From positions 1-7,489 of the forward strand of contig JAEXUU010000856.1 of the NCBI GenBank assembly GCA_023452965.1: a stretch of DNA of 7,489 nucleotides. Reading direction: 5' to 3'. This document shows positions 1-6,072 of the stretch, in pieces; the stretch's first letter is position 1; the number at the start of each line of letters is the position of its first letter. The notes under the pieces were generated by a model that saw only the letters and a program-made list of their open reading frames with translations, ran no database searches and was not told where the DNA came from. Origin of the DNA: Pseudomonadota bacterium (GTDB taxonomy: Bacteria > Pseudomonadota > Alphaproteobacteria > Rhizobiales > Beijerinckiaceae). The translations under genes and the position numbers were made by a program.

Positions 1-332
1 TCGATGATCAGCTTGGCCTTGGTGGTGACGCGGGTGGCGCGCAGCGAATCCGCGGCCGCCTTGCCGCGCCCCTCGGCGATCGCCTCGGCGAAATTGGCGA
101 AGAGCACGGTGAGCCAGAGCCAGGCGGCGATCTGGATGGCGCAGCCGGCGGGCTGTCCGCCGGCGACGGCGACCCCGGCCGAGCCCGTGGCCAGCATGGC
201 GACGACCTCGGTGGCGAGGATCACCGGATTGCCGGCGAGCGCACGCGGGTCGAGCTTGGTGAAGGCGCTCTTCAGAGCCGTCACGATGACGCCCTGGTCG
301 AATGCGCCGGACCTAGCGAGGGAAACACTCAT
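1..332 (-). CDS. kdpB: KdpB, potassium-transporting P-type ATPase catalytic subunit (N-terminal 110 residues only)
   Basis: This is the start of the ATP-hydrolysing subunit of the KdpFABC high-affinity K+ pump in the inner membrane. Only 110 of the usual roughly 680-700 residues lie in the window, and the gene runs off the left edge. Visible are the short cytosolic N-terminus ([11 protein letters not shown], about residues 27-37), a first hydrophobic segment (about 37-58), a second (about 63-82), and the KdpB-typical block [19 protein letters not shown] (80-98) leading into the actuator domain. The DKTGT phosphorylation motif would be outside the window, so catalytic integrity cannot be judged. 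The ATG at 332 is 20 bp after the kdpA stop, consistent with co-transcription. The Shine-Dalgarno in front of it is weak (GAAAGA-like), so translation may be partly coupled to kdpA. Identity is firm from the conserved N-terminal block and from its position after kdpA. Confidence 0.96.
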   Translation of the reverse strand, partial: MSVSLARSGAFDQGVIVTALKSAFTKLDPRALAGNPVILATEVVAMLATGSAGVAVAGGQPAGCAIQIAAWLWLTVLFANFAEAIAEGRGKAAADSLRATRVTTKAKLII

Positions 333-352
333 GAATGCGTTCTTTCGTTGGC

Positions 353-2062
353 TCAGCGAGCGGCCGCAAGCACCTGGAAGTGCTCGACGATCGGCCCGAG
401 CGCGAGCGCGGGGAAAAACTGGAGGCCGCCCAGGATCAGGATGATGCCGATCAGCAGGCCGACGAAGAGCGGGCTGTCGCTCGGCAGCGTGCCGGCGGTC
501 GGCTTGAGCTTCGGCTTGGCTGCGATGGCCCCCGCCAGGGCGATCACCGGGACCATGTAGGCGAAACGGCCGAGCAACATGGCGATGCCGAGCGTGGTGT
601 TCCACCAGGGTGCGTTGGCGGTCAGTCCAGCATAGGCCGAGCCGTTGTTCCCGGTCGCCGACGAGTAGGCGTAAAGGATCTCCGTGAGCCCGCGCGGTCC
701 CTTGTTGAGCAGGCCTTCGAGCGCGACCGGCAGCACGGCGGCGATGGCCGAGAAACCGAGAATGGCGAGGGGCAGGATCAGCACCGCCAGCATGGCGAAC
801 TTGATCTCGCGCGCCTCGACCTTCTTGCCGAGATATTCCGGGGTGCGCCCGACCATCAGCCCGGCGACGAAGACCGAGAGCAGCGCCATCACCACCATGC
901 CGTAGAGACCGGAGCCGGCACCGCCGGGGACGATTTCGCCGAGCTGCATCAGGAACATCGCGACGCCGCCGCCGAGCGGCATGAACGAACCGTGCATCGC
1001 GTTCACCGAGCCGTTCGCGGTGCCCGTGGTCTGGGCTGCCCATACGGAAGAAGCAGCGGCGCCGAAGCGCACCTCTTTGCCTTCCATGTTGGCCGGCGCG
1101 TCGGTGATGCCCGCCGCGACCATGGCCGGCTGCGGCGTCAGCGTCTCCGAGGCATAGATCGCCGCAGCGCCGAGGCTGAGGAGGATCACCATCGCCGCGA
1201 TCAGCGCACGCGCCTCCTTGCGGGCGCCGGCGACGCGCCCGAAAGCAACGACGGTGGCGAAGGCGATCGCGTTCAGCGAGATCACCTCAATCAGGTTGGT
1301 CAATGGCGTCGGATTCTCGAACGGGTGCGCCGAGTTAACGTTGAACAGGCCCCCGCCATTGGTGCCCCACTGCTTGATCGCTTCCTGGCTGGCGACAGGA
1401 AAGAGCGCGATGATCTGGTCAGCGCCTTCGAGCGTCTTGGCCGTGACGTTGGCAAGCAGGCTCTGCGGCACGCCGGCGGCGACGAGTGCGAGCGCAGTAA
1501 CGATCGAGACCGGCAGCAGCACGTAGAGCGTGCTGCGGGTCAGATCGACCCAGAAGTTGCCGAGCGTTTCGCCGCGATCGGCGGCAAAGGCGCGAGCCAC
1601 GGCGGCGGCGACCGAGAGACCGACGGCGCCCGAGACGAAGTTCTGCACGGTCAGGCCCAGCATCTGGCTGAGGCTGCTCATCGTCGTCTCGCCTCCATAG
1701 GACTGCCAGTTCGTGTTGGTGACGAAGCTGACGGCGGTGTTGAAGGCGAGATGTGGCGACAGGCCGTCGAAGCCCTGCGGGTTCAACGGCAACTGCCCCT
1801 GCAGCCGCAGGAGCGCATAGAGCAGCACGAAGCCGGCCGCGCTGAAGGCGAGCACCGCCCCGGCATAGCCGAGCCAGCCTTGGCCCTTGCCTCGATCGAT
1901 GCCTAGCGCGGCATAGAGCCCGGCCTCGGCCGGGCGTAGCACGGGGTCGAACCAGGTTCGTTCGCCCGCCCAGACGCGCGCCATGTAGATGCCGAGTGGC
2001 CAGCCCACGGCCACAGTCAACGCGATCGTAAAGACGATCTCGGCCCAGCCCCGCCATTCCAT
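353..2062 (-). CDS. kdpA: KdpA, K+-conducting subunit of the KdpFABC potassium pump
   Basis: KdpA is the channel-like inner-membrane subunit that selects K+ in the KdpFABC complex. The product has 569 residues, a normal length (E. coli has 557). It starts MEWRGW, has about ten hydrophobic segments, and carries four selectivity-filter-like loops: [11 protein letters not shown] (115-125), [19 protein letters not shown] (233-251), [14 protein letters not shown] (346-359) and [13 protein letters not shown] (468-480). These are the four pore repeats shared with the KtrB/TrkH superfamily. The ATG at 2062 is well supported: AAGGAGA (complement of 2069-2075) lies 6 nt upstream. The gene follows kdpF by 25 bp and precedes kdpB by 20 bp, as in a standard kdpFABC operon. 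Regulation is probably by KdpDE from upstream of the first small ORF. No frameshift or missing filter is visible. A 523-residue open frame on the opposite strand is a GC-rich shadow of this gene. Confidence 0.98.
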   Translation of the reverse strand: MEWRGWAEIVFTIALTVAVGWPLGIYMARVWAGERTWFDPVLRPAEAGLYAALGIDRGKGQGWLGYAGAVLAFSAAGFVLLYALLRLQGQLPLNPQGFDGLSPHLAFNTAVSFVTNTNWQSYGGETTMSSLSQMLGLTVQNFVSGAVGLSVAAAVARAFAADRGETLGNFWVDLTRSTLYVLLPVSIVTALALVAAGVPQSLLANVTAKTLEGADQIIALFPVASQEAIKQWGTNGGGLFNVNSAHPFENPTPLTNLIEVISLNAIAFATVVAFGRVAGARKEARALIAAMVILLSLGAAAIYASETLTPQPAMVAAGITDAPANMEGKEVRFGAAASSVWAAQTTGTANGSVNAMHGSFMPLGGGVAMFLMQLGEIVPGGAGSGLYGMVVMALLSVFVAGLMVGRTPEYLGKKVEAREIKFAMLAVLILPLAILGFSAIAAVLPVALEGLLNKGPRGLTEILYAYSSATGNNGSAYAGLTANAPWWNTTLGIAMLLGRFAYMVPVIALAGAIAAKPKLKPTAGTLPSDSPLFVGLLIGIILILGGLQFFPALALGPIVEHFQVLAAAR

Positions 2063-2087
2063 GCGAGGTCTCCTTTGTTCTCGAAGT

Positions 2088-2174
2088 TCAGAAGCGGTCG
2101 GGGCGCAGCAGCGCGGCGACCATGTAGACCGCGAGCCCGAGGGCCGCGGCGGCGTAGAGGATGGTGAGCGCCAT
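2088..2174 (-). CDS. kdpF: KdpF, small membrane subunit of the potassium pump
   Basis: This 28-residue peptide reads [28 protein letters not shown]. It is a single transmembrane helix followed by the LL-RP-(D/E)-RF ending that is the signature of KdpF. In E. coli KdpF is 29 residues and stabilises the KdpABC complex, possibly in a lipid-like way. It sits between a 27-residue small ORF (5 bp upstream) and kdpA (25 bp downstream). There is no strong Shine-Dalgarno directly before its ATG (an AAGG lies about 10 nt upstream), so initiation is probably coupled to termination of the preceding peptide. Genes this short are easily missed by automated annotation. Identity is confident from the C-terminal motif and the position directly before kdpA. 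Confidence 0.93.
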   Translation of the reverse strand: MALTILYAAAALGLAVYMVAALLRPDRF

Positions 2175-2179
2175 GGTCG

Positions 2180-2263
2180 TCAGACCTTGCGCAGCAGCGC
2201 CGCATAGAGGCCGAAAAGCGCGAAGGCTCCGGTCCCAAGCGCGAAGAAAAAGATGTCGGCCAT
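2180..2263 (-). CDS. 27-residue membrane peptide heading the kdp operon, function unknown
   Basis: An ATG at 2263 opens a 27-codon frame: MADIFFFALGTGA, FALFGLYAALLRKV, stop. It is one hydrophobic helix (about residues 4-24) ending in a short basic tail (RKV). A clear Shine-Dalgarno, GGAGA (complement of 2269-2273), lies 5 nt before the ATG, which strongly supports translation. Its stop is 5 bp before the kdpF ATG, so the two are probably translationally coupled. From memory, comparable MAD-type peptides of about 27 residues precede kdpF in other bacteria, where they are usually left unannotated or called hypothetical. That recollection is not verified here. By position it is a candidate accessory peptide of the Kdp complex. 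Alternatively it acts as a leader whose translation sets up kdpF expression. It does not carry the RPDRF ending of KdpF, so it is not simply a second kdpF copy. Confidence 0.8.
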   Translation of the reverse strand: MADIFFFALGTGAFALFGLYAALLRKV

Positions 2264-2341
2264 ATCGGTCTCCAGCCTGTGTTTCAGACCGGAGATGTGG
2301 GGGCGGGCCGGGTAAGCGTTCGAGCGGGAAGGGCAGGGAGG

Positions 2342-2360
2342 GGCATAAGGGCGGCGTAAA
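2342..2360 (-). promoter_or_regulatory. Candidate KdpE-type operator (two direct half-sites, 11 bp apart)
   Basis: Read on the minus strand, TTTACGCC (2353-2360) is followed, 11 bp start to start, by CTTATGCC (2342-2349). Six of eight positions are identical. OmpR-family response regulators such as KdpE bind tandem direct half-sites spaced about one helical turn, and the E. coli KdpE site is also T-rich with a TTTA-type core. The pair lies directly after the stop codon of the upstream gene and about 80 bp before the first ATG of the kdp operon, a suitable place for an activator site. No convincing -35/-10 pair was found between here and the first ATG. The kdpDE genes are not in the window. 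The assignment is inferred from spacing and location only. Confidence 0.4.
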
Positions 2361-2362
2361 GA

Positions 2363-4081
2363 TCAGGATCCTTCCAAGGGAAGATCGAGATCGAGTTCGC
2401 CATAGCCCATGCCGTCGAGGAGGCTTCGCGTGCGGCGCAGGATGTCGTCCGGCGCACCAGGGACGGGATGGTCGAGCACAAGTGCGGCCAGAAGGTCCGG
2501 CGGCAAGTCAGAGGTGACCCCACCTAGGGACGCACCTCGGGCATCGAACACTGTCGCAACGGCCTGATCATGTCTGAAGTTGCAGCGCCAGATCTCCCAG
2601 CGGCGATCGCGGCTCCGGATATCGATCGAACTGATCGAGAGCGGTTCCTCCGACAACGATCGACGGTGGAGCGAAACCTCGGCGAGGCGCTCGATGCCGT
2701 AGAGCAGGAAACGCGAGTGATACCCGATCGGATCGGCGCCCGGCGACGTCTGATCGATCCAGCTCTGATGCGCACGCTGCGGGTCCACGATGCTGAGCAG
2801 GAGCATCCCGTCGTGCAGGCGCTGCGCCGCGATCAGTCGCTCATGGGCTCGGTAGGCCCGCTGCCCGGCCGCGATCGTCATGGGGTTCAGCAGAAGGGGA
2901 CGGCCGCGGCGAAGGATGTACTCCTTGCTGAACTTTAGTTCGCCGGGCTGGTCGGGCAGCGGCGCCAACAGGCCGCCCGGTGTCGCAGGCCAGCTGCCCG
3001 CCTGGAATTGCGGCTCCGCCACGCTCTCGCGTTGATGCTCCGGCAACTCGGCGGGGAAGGGAGAGGGCTCCCAGATCGACGCGATCTTGAGCGCCTGGAC
3101 TGTTCGTTCCTCCTGCTCGCGGAATTCAGCGCAGACCGCCTTGATGTCACGATCGAGAAGTTGCCGCTCCTCGGCGAGCCAGTGCCCCCAGATGGCGTCC
3201 CTTGCTTCGAGACGGTCAATGATTGCACTGGCCGTTTGGGGCCGCCCGGCCAACAACAAGGCGACGACGCACGAACATGCCTTTTCCCGATCGGCCTCCA
3301 ACCGGCTGGCCAGCCCTTCCAGCGTGGTGATGGACCCAACATCGGCGAAGACGTCATGAAGCAGCGCATCTTGCAGCAATGGCATGAAATGGGCCGCAGT
3401 AACGTCCCAGAGAGATCCGTGGATCGTTTCCAGGCACCCGGTGGAATGCGGATGTCCGTAGAGCGGTTGGAGGTACGGCCAGATCCGGAAGCGAGTCCGT
3501 TCCCCTGTGCGATCAAACAATGCGCCGCGCAAAATGTGGCGGACCGGCCGGATGAGGAGGTGCCGACCGACAAGGATAAGGTCGTCCCGTTCGGCCAAGA
3601 GGCCTTTCAGATAGCGCCTGATGTCCGCCGGGCGCGTTCCTGGCTCAACTGGACCGCCCCTGACTGCCATCGCCTCGAGATGCTGCCTCGCATAGTCGAC
3701 GGCTTTGCCGGCATCCTGCCACTTGCCTGATCCGTCTTCGAGCACGATGCCTTGCGTCAGCCTGGCCAAGGCCGCCGCGACGCAGAGGCCGACTATGGCT
3801 TCATCCTTATCGCTTGCCCAACGCAGGCTGACACGGCGTGAGAATGACTTACCAGTCTCTGGCGGCTCGAGGTCGCTGGCAGTGTCGGGACAGCTGCGGA
3901 CATCGCACTCGCAGCCGGATTGCTGCCGCCGCAGCATCGCCGGCAGGAAGCCAGCATGCTCGGCGAGACAGCCGGCGCGGTATCGAAGCCTGACGGGGAA
4001 ACCGAGGCGCTTCAACTCAGCGTTGATGCTCCCGACTGCTGGCAAGGCCGCATTGAAAAGCACATGCGCTTCACTCGCCAT
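2363..4081 (-). CDS. Hypothetical protein, 572 residues, soluble, family not recognised
   Basis: I do not recognise this protein. It has 572 residues with no signal peptide and no transmembrane segment, so it is probably cytosolic. An upstream ATG at 4138 would add 19 residues, but the ATG at 4081 is preferred because GGAGG (complement of 4091-4095) lies 9 nt before it. Residues about 1-136 look like one domain: an alpha/beta start (HVLFNAALPAVGSIN), GFLPAML and SGCECDVRSC, then VSLRWASDKDEA followed by a helix. From memory this layout vaguely recalls short GFLP...SGFE proteins, some of them putative toxin-immunity proteins, but the resemblance is weak. Residues about 171-208 hold a basic/aromatic stretch (GRHLLIRPVRHILRG, then RFRIWPYLQPLYGHP). 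Residues about 255-345 look helical and charged, and about 480-555 look like a beta-rich C-terminal region. Third-position GC appears lower than in its neighbours (judged by eye), hinting at different origin. It ends 99 bp before the first kdp peptide, with no obvious functional link. Confidence 0.85.
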   Translation of the reverse strand: MASEAHVLFNAALPAVGSINAELKRLGFPVRLRYRAGCLAEHAGFLPAMLRRQQSGCECDVRSCPDTASDLEPPETGKSFSRRVSLRWASDKDEAIVGLCVAAALARLTQGIVLEDGSGKWQDAGKAVDYARQHLEAMAVRGGPVEPGTRPADIRRYLKGLLAERDDLILVGRHLLIRPVRHILRGALFDRTGERTRFRIWPYLQPLYGHPHSTGCLETIHGSLWDVTAAHFMPLLQDALLHDVFADVGSITTLEGLASRLEADREKACSCVVALLLAGRPQTASAIIDRLEARDAIWGHWLAEERQLLDRDIKAVCAEFREQEERTVQALKIASIWEPSPFPAELPEHQRESVAEPQFQAGSWPATPGGLLAPLPDQPGELKFSKEYILRRGRPLLLNPMTIAAGQRAYRAHERLIAAQRLHDGMLLLSIVDPQRAHQSWIDQTSPGADPIGYHSRFLLYGIERLAEVSLHRRSLSEEPLSISSIDIRSRDRRWEIWRCNFRHDQAVATVFDARGASLGGVTSDLPPDLLAALVLDHPVPGAPDDILRRTRSLLDGMGYGELDLDLPLEGS

Positions 4082-4090
4082 GGCGGCGGC

Positions 4091-4095
4091 CCTCC
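4091..4095 (-). promoter_or_regulatory. Shine-Dalgarno GGAGG fixing the start of the 572-residue protein
   Basis: The minus-strand sequence reads GGAGG, then 9 nt, then ATG at 4081. This is a full match to the anti-Shine-Dalgarno core at workable spacing. The longer alternative start at 4138 has no comparable site. Its extra residues (MHCAAFPLWLWRAPRRAAA) look like translated upstream DNA rather than a conserved N-terminus. Confidence 0.7.
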
Positions 4096-4139
4096 TCGGA
4101 GCCCGCCACAACCATAACGGGAACGCGGCGCAATGCACC

Positions 4140-4153
4140 GGCTCGATCGAGCC
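4140..4153. repeat. Perfect 14-bp palindrome, possible operator
   Basis: GGCTCGATCGAGCC is perfectly self-complementary with no spacer. It lies in the 146-bp gap between the 53-residue peptide and the 572-residue protein, about 60-75 bp before the start of the latter. A dimeric regulator site is possible. CGATCG-containing palindromes are fairly common in GC-rich alphaproteobacterial DNA, so chance is a real alternative. Confidence 0.35.
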
Positions 4154-4180
4154 CGACGGCAGTCAGGCCGACCCGGTTCG

Positions 4181-4199
4181 GTAGATGAATGAAATCTAC
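4181..4199. repeat. Inverted repeat GTAGAT-N7-ATCTAC in the gap after the 53-residue peptide
   Basis: Two perfect 6-bp arms (4181-4186 and 4194-4199) flank a 7-base AT-rich spacer. This patch is much more AT-rich than the surrounding DNA, and such AT-rich islands in GC-rich genomes often mark promoters. It may be part of the promoter or operator of the 572-residue protein. Just beyond it on the minus strand (4201-4222) is a GC-rich UUCG-type hairpin, but the stem has a bulge and wobble pairs and there is only a short T run, so termination there is doubtful. Confidence 0.3.
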
Positions 4200-4227
4200 T
4201 AAAGCGCCCGAAGGCCGCCCTTGCCGA

Positions 4228-4389
4228 TCAGCTCGAAGCTTCGAGCCCCGCCGTGGTGATGAAGGCCGAAATGGCGAGGCCAGCCCAGAAGAGCTCGTTG
4301 AGAATGCCCTGCAGGGGCACACCCCCCATGGTCACGGTTGAAAGGCCGCCGGCCAGGAACAGCGCCGAGACCGTAACAAGGCTGCTCAT
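4228..4389 (-). CDS. Small predicted membrane peptide, 53 residues, function unknown
   Basis: An ATG at 4389 opens a 53-codon frame: MSSLVTVSALFLAGG at the N-terminus, then a loop with TMGGVPLQGILNE, then LFWAGLAISAFITTAG, ending LEASS. Two hydrophobic stretches (about residues 4-22 and 30-49) suggest a hairpin in the inner membrane or one weak and one strong helix. A strong Shine-Dalgarno, GGAGGA (complement of 4394-4399), is placed 4 nt before the ATG. That and the amino-acid composition are the evidence for coding. No family was recognised. It is divergent from the Gfa-like gene and shares its upstream region. It is co-directional with the 572-residue gene 146 bp downstream. An open frame on the opposite strand over the same bases has no comparable ribosome binding site. 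Confidence 0.6.
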   Translation of the reverse strand: MSSLVTVSALFLAGGLSTVTMGGVPLQGILNELFWAGLAISAFITTAGLEASS

Positions 4390-4454
4390 GATGTCCTCCC
4401 GCATTTTGGCTCCGAACGCGGCGGGAGCGATTCCGTTCCCTTGATTCGATGCGG

Positions 4455-4476
4455 TATCAAATCAGTTGTTTTGATA
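4455..4476. promoter_or_regulatory. Interrupted palindrome TATCAAA-N8-TTTGATA, probable operator
   Basis: The 7-bp arms (4455-4461 and 4470-4476) are perfectly complementary around an 8-bp spacer, giving a 22-bp dyad. It lies in the divergent intergenic region, about 58 bp before the ATG of the Gfa-like gene and about 66 bp before the 53-residue peptide ATG. The surrounding stretch (about 4441-4500) is notably AT-rich for this DNA. The right arm contains TTGATA (4471-4476), which could serve as a -35 with TATGAT (4492-4497) as -10. Their 15-bp spacing is short. A regulator bound here would then block or tune transcription toward the Gfa-like gene. The size and symmetry fit dimeric winged-helix repressors, but no regulator gene is in the window. 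Confidence 0.5.
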
Positions 4477-4533
4477 GGTTCTGTTGCAGCCTATGATTGC
4501 GGTGATGTGACAGCGCGCGAAGGGAACACCAGC

Positions 4534-4977
4534 ATGACGCATCGCTTGGACGGCGGGTGTCATTGCGGCGCGATCGCGCTCGAATTGTCGCTCCCGCGTC
4601 CGCCCGAGGAGGAGGTCATCGGCGCCTGCCAGTGCTCCTTTTGCCGAAAGCACAATGCCCGGACGGTTTCGGACCCCAAGGCGCAGGCACTCCTGATCTT
4701 GCGTCAGCCCAGCCAGCTCCAGCGCTATCGCTTTGGTCTCGGCGCTTCCGAGGTGGTCCTCTGCCACCGATGCGGCGTCTACATCGCCATGCTGATGACC
4801 GAGGACGGCAAGGCCTGGACCACGATCAATATCGATGCGCTCGACGGGCGTGCTCGCTTCACCAGATCTGCCGAGCCGCGCGATTTCAGTGGCGAGGCGC
4901 TGGAGGAGCGGCGCGAACGCCGCAAGGCGCGCTGGACACCGACCGAGCTGGTCGGCTGGCCGGAGGAGAGCGGATAG
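4534..4977 (+). CDS. Gfa/CENP-V-type zinc-cysteine domain protein
   Basis: This 147-residue cytosolic protein belongs to the superfamily of glutathione-dependent formaldehyde-activating enzyme (Gfa). The cysteine pattern is complete: GGCHCG (C9, C11), ACQCSFCRKH (C32, C34, C37) and LCHRCGVY (C77, C80). In Gfa these bind one structural and one catalytic zinc. Length is typical for single-domain members. Most such paralogues have no proven substrate, so S-hydroxymethylglutathione formation should not be assumed. The tail, rich in E and R (about 120-137), is charged and probably helical. The frame is open back to 4441, but the ATG at 4534 is preferred: AAGGGA (4520-4525) lies 8 nt upstream and the conserved fold starts right after it. 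It is the only clear plus-strand gene. Its stop is 1 nt from the stop of the convergent protease gene, leaving no terminator space. The palindrome at 4455-4476 may control it. Confidence 0.92.
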   Translation: MTHRLDGGCHCGAIALELSLPRPPEEEVIGACQCSFCRKHNARTVSDPKAQALLILRQPSQLQRYRFGLGASEVVLCHRCGVYIAMLMTEDGKAWTTINIDALDGRARFTRSAEPRDFSGEALEERRERRKARWTPTELVGWPEESG

Positions 4978-4978
4978 G

Positions 4979-6052
4979 TCACCCGGTCGCGCAGACGCGC
5001 CTGAGCGCCTGCCATTCCGCATCGGTGAGGATCGGCGGCCCTGCATTCGTCGGCGTCGCCCGCCGCATCCGCTCCAGGCGCTCGCTGCTGACCGGGTGGC
5101 TGTCGATGATCGTCGTGCCGCCATCCTTGCCGGAGATGCGGACCAGGAGCTCGCCGAGGGGCGCCGGCGATCGGCCGAGCCGCGTCATCGCCCTGATCGC
5201 ATAATCGTCGGCCGCCGTTTCGGCATCGCGCGAATGCGAAGCGTCGAGCAGCATGCGCGAGGCGAAGATCACGGCGCCGCTGCCGGTGATATCGCCGAAG
5301 AGCAAGCCGAACAGGAATGAGGTGCCACCAGTTCGGATGACGCTGCGCAATCCGTCGCGATGCTCGGCATGGCCGATCTCATGCGCGATCACCCCGGCTA
5401 TCTCATCGGAGTTGCGCGCCCGGCTGAGCAACCCTTCGAACAGGTAGATCCGCCCGCCCGGCAAGGCGACCGCGTTCGGGACGGGCGAGGATAGTACCTG
5501 CGCTTCGAGCGGAATGGCGCTGTTGCCGGCCGTCCTCAGCGCCTTGACCATCTTTGTGAAGGCGCGCTGCCCCTCGGCTCCCGTGCAGCTCTTGCCGTCC
5601 ATCAGCGCCCGCACCTGCTTGTCGACGGCGGCTCCGAGACGTTGTTCGGCCGAGGCCGGCACGAGCGCGGCGAGGCGATCGGCGACCAGGGGGATGCCAT
5701 AATGCGTCATCAGCACGATGGACGCCGCGGCAGCAAGCGACCAGCCGACGATCCGCAGGGGCTGGCCGCTACCGCGATCCTGATCGAGGGCAGCGCAACG
5801 CGTGGTCAGCTGGCGCTGCGCGGCCTCGTCCGCGATTTCCAGCCGAGCCCGGGCCGCCGTCGCCGCCGATGTCAGCCGCAGGCCACGGCTGCCGTCGACG
5901 CGGCGGATGTCGGCATAGGACCAACTCGCCAACACGCTACCATGCTCGACGATGTCGAGCTGCGAGCCGAGGCGCAGCTCGACCTGCCGCCGCCGGCTGG
6001 AAACCCCGTCATAGTAGACCGCGGGATAGGCACCGTCCTCGGCCGAACTCAT
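4979..6052 (-). CDS. M48 family zinc metalloprotease with membrane anchor
   Basis: This 357-residue protein carries the M48 (HtpX/Ste24/BepA-like) catalytic signature HEIGHAEH. H224 and H228 are zinc ligands and E225 the catalytic base. The third ligand is likely E278 in SRDAETAAD, and SHPVSSERLERM (318-329) is the conserved histidine-proline block near the C-terminus. Residues about 10-90 form an N-terminal domain with YYDG and VDGSRGLRL motifs, matching the domain found before some bacterial M48 peptidases (I believe DUF7092). One transmembrane helix follows (about 99-117). The catalytic part is therefore probably periplasmic if the N-terminus is cytosolic, though topology is inferred. A second hydrophobic stretch (about 243-268) follows HEIGH. 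The ATG at 6052 has GGAG (complement of 6065-6068) 12 nt upstream, a slightly long spacing. The gene follows the DUF898 gene by 20 bp and is surely co-transcribed. A role in envelope protein quality control is likely, with substrates unknown. Confidence 0.93.
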   Translation of the reverse strand: MSSAEDGAYPAVYYDGVSSRRRQVELRLGSQLDIVEHGSVLASWSYADIRRVDGSRGLRLTSAATAARARLEIADEAAQRQLTTRCAALDQDRGSGQPLRIVGWSLAAAASIVLMTHYGIPLVADRLAALVPASAEQRLGAAVDKQVRALMDGKSCTGAEGQRAFTKMVKALRTAGNSAIPLEAQVLSSPVPNAVALPGGRIYLFEGLLSRARNSDEIAGVIAHEIGHAEHRDGLRSVIRTGGTSFLFGLLFGDITGSGAVIFASRMLLDASHSRDAETAADDYAIRAMTRLGRSPAPLGELLVRISGKDGGTTIIDSHPVSSERLERMRRATPTNAGPPILTDAEWQALRRVCATG

Positions 6053-6072
6053 CGCAGGGCAGGGCTCCGCGC

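Noticed and set aside
335..1906. 523-codon open frame on the plus strand opposite kdpA
   Set aside because: It is rich in R, D, E, H, G and Q with no domain signal, which is typical of an antisense shadow of a GC-rich membrane protein gene. KdpA on the other strand is unmistakable.
2368..2385. Short imperfect stem (CTTCC/GGAAG) near the 3' end of the unknown gene
   Set aside because: It lies inside coding sequence, is imperfect and is not followed by a T run, so it is not a convincing terminator.
3008..3730. 240-codon plus-strand frame opposite the 572-residue gene
   Set aside because: The minus-strand frame is far longer, has a GGAGG start site and a better protein composition. The plus frame has no good ribosome binding site or recognisable motif.
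4201..4222. Hairpin with UUCG-like loop after the 53-residue peptide, considered as an intrinsic terminator
   Set aside because: The stem needs a bulge and G-U pairs, and only a short T run follows. It is too weak to report as a separate terminator.
4071..4322. 83-codon minus-strand frame overlapping the 53-residue peptide and the start of the unknown gene
   Set aside because: It has no Shine-Dalgarno and low-complexity S/R/P-rich composition, and it overlaps two better-supported frames.
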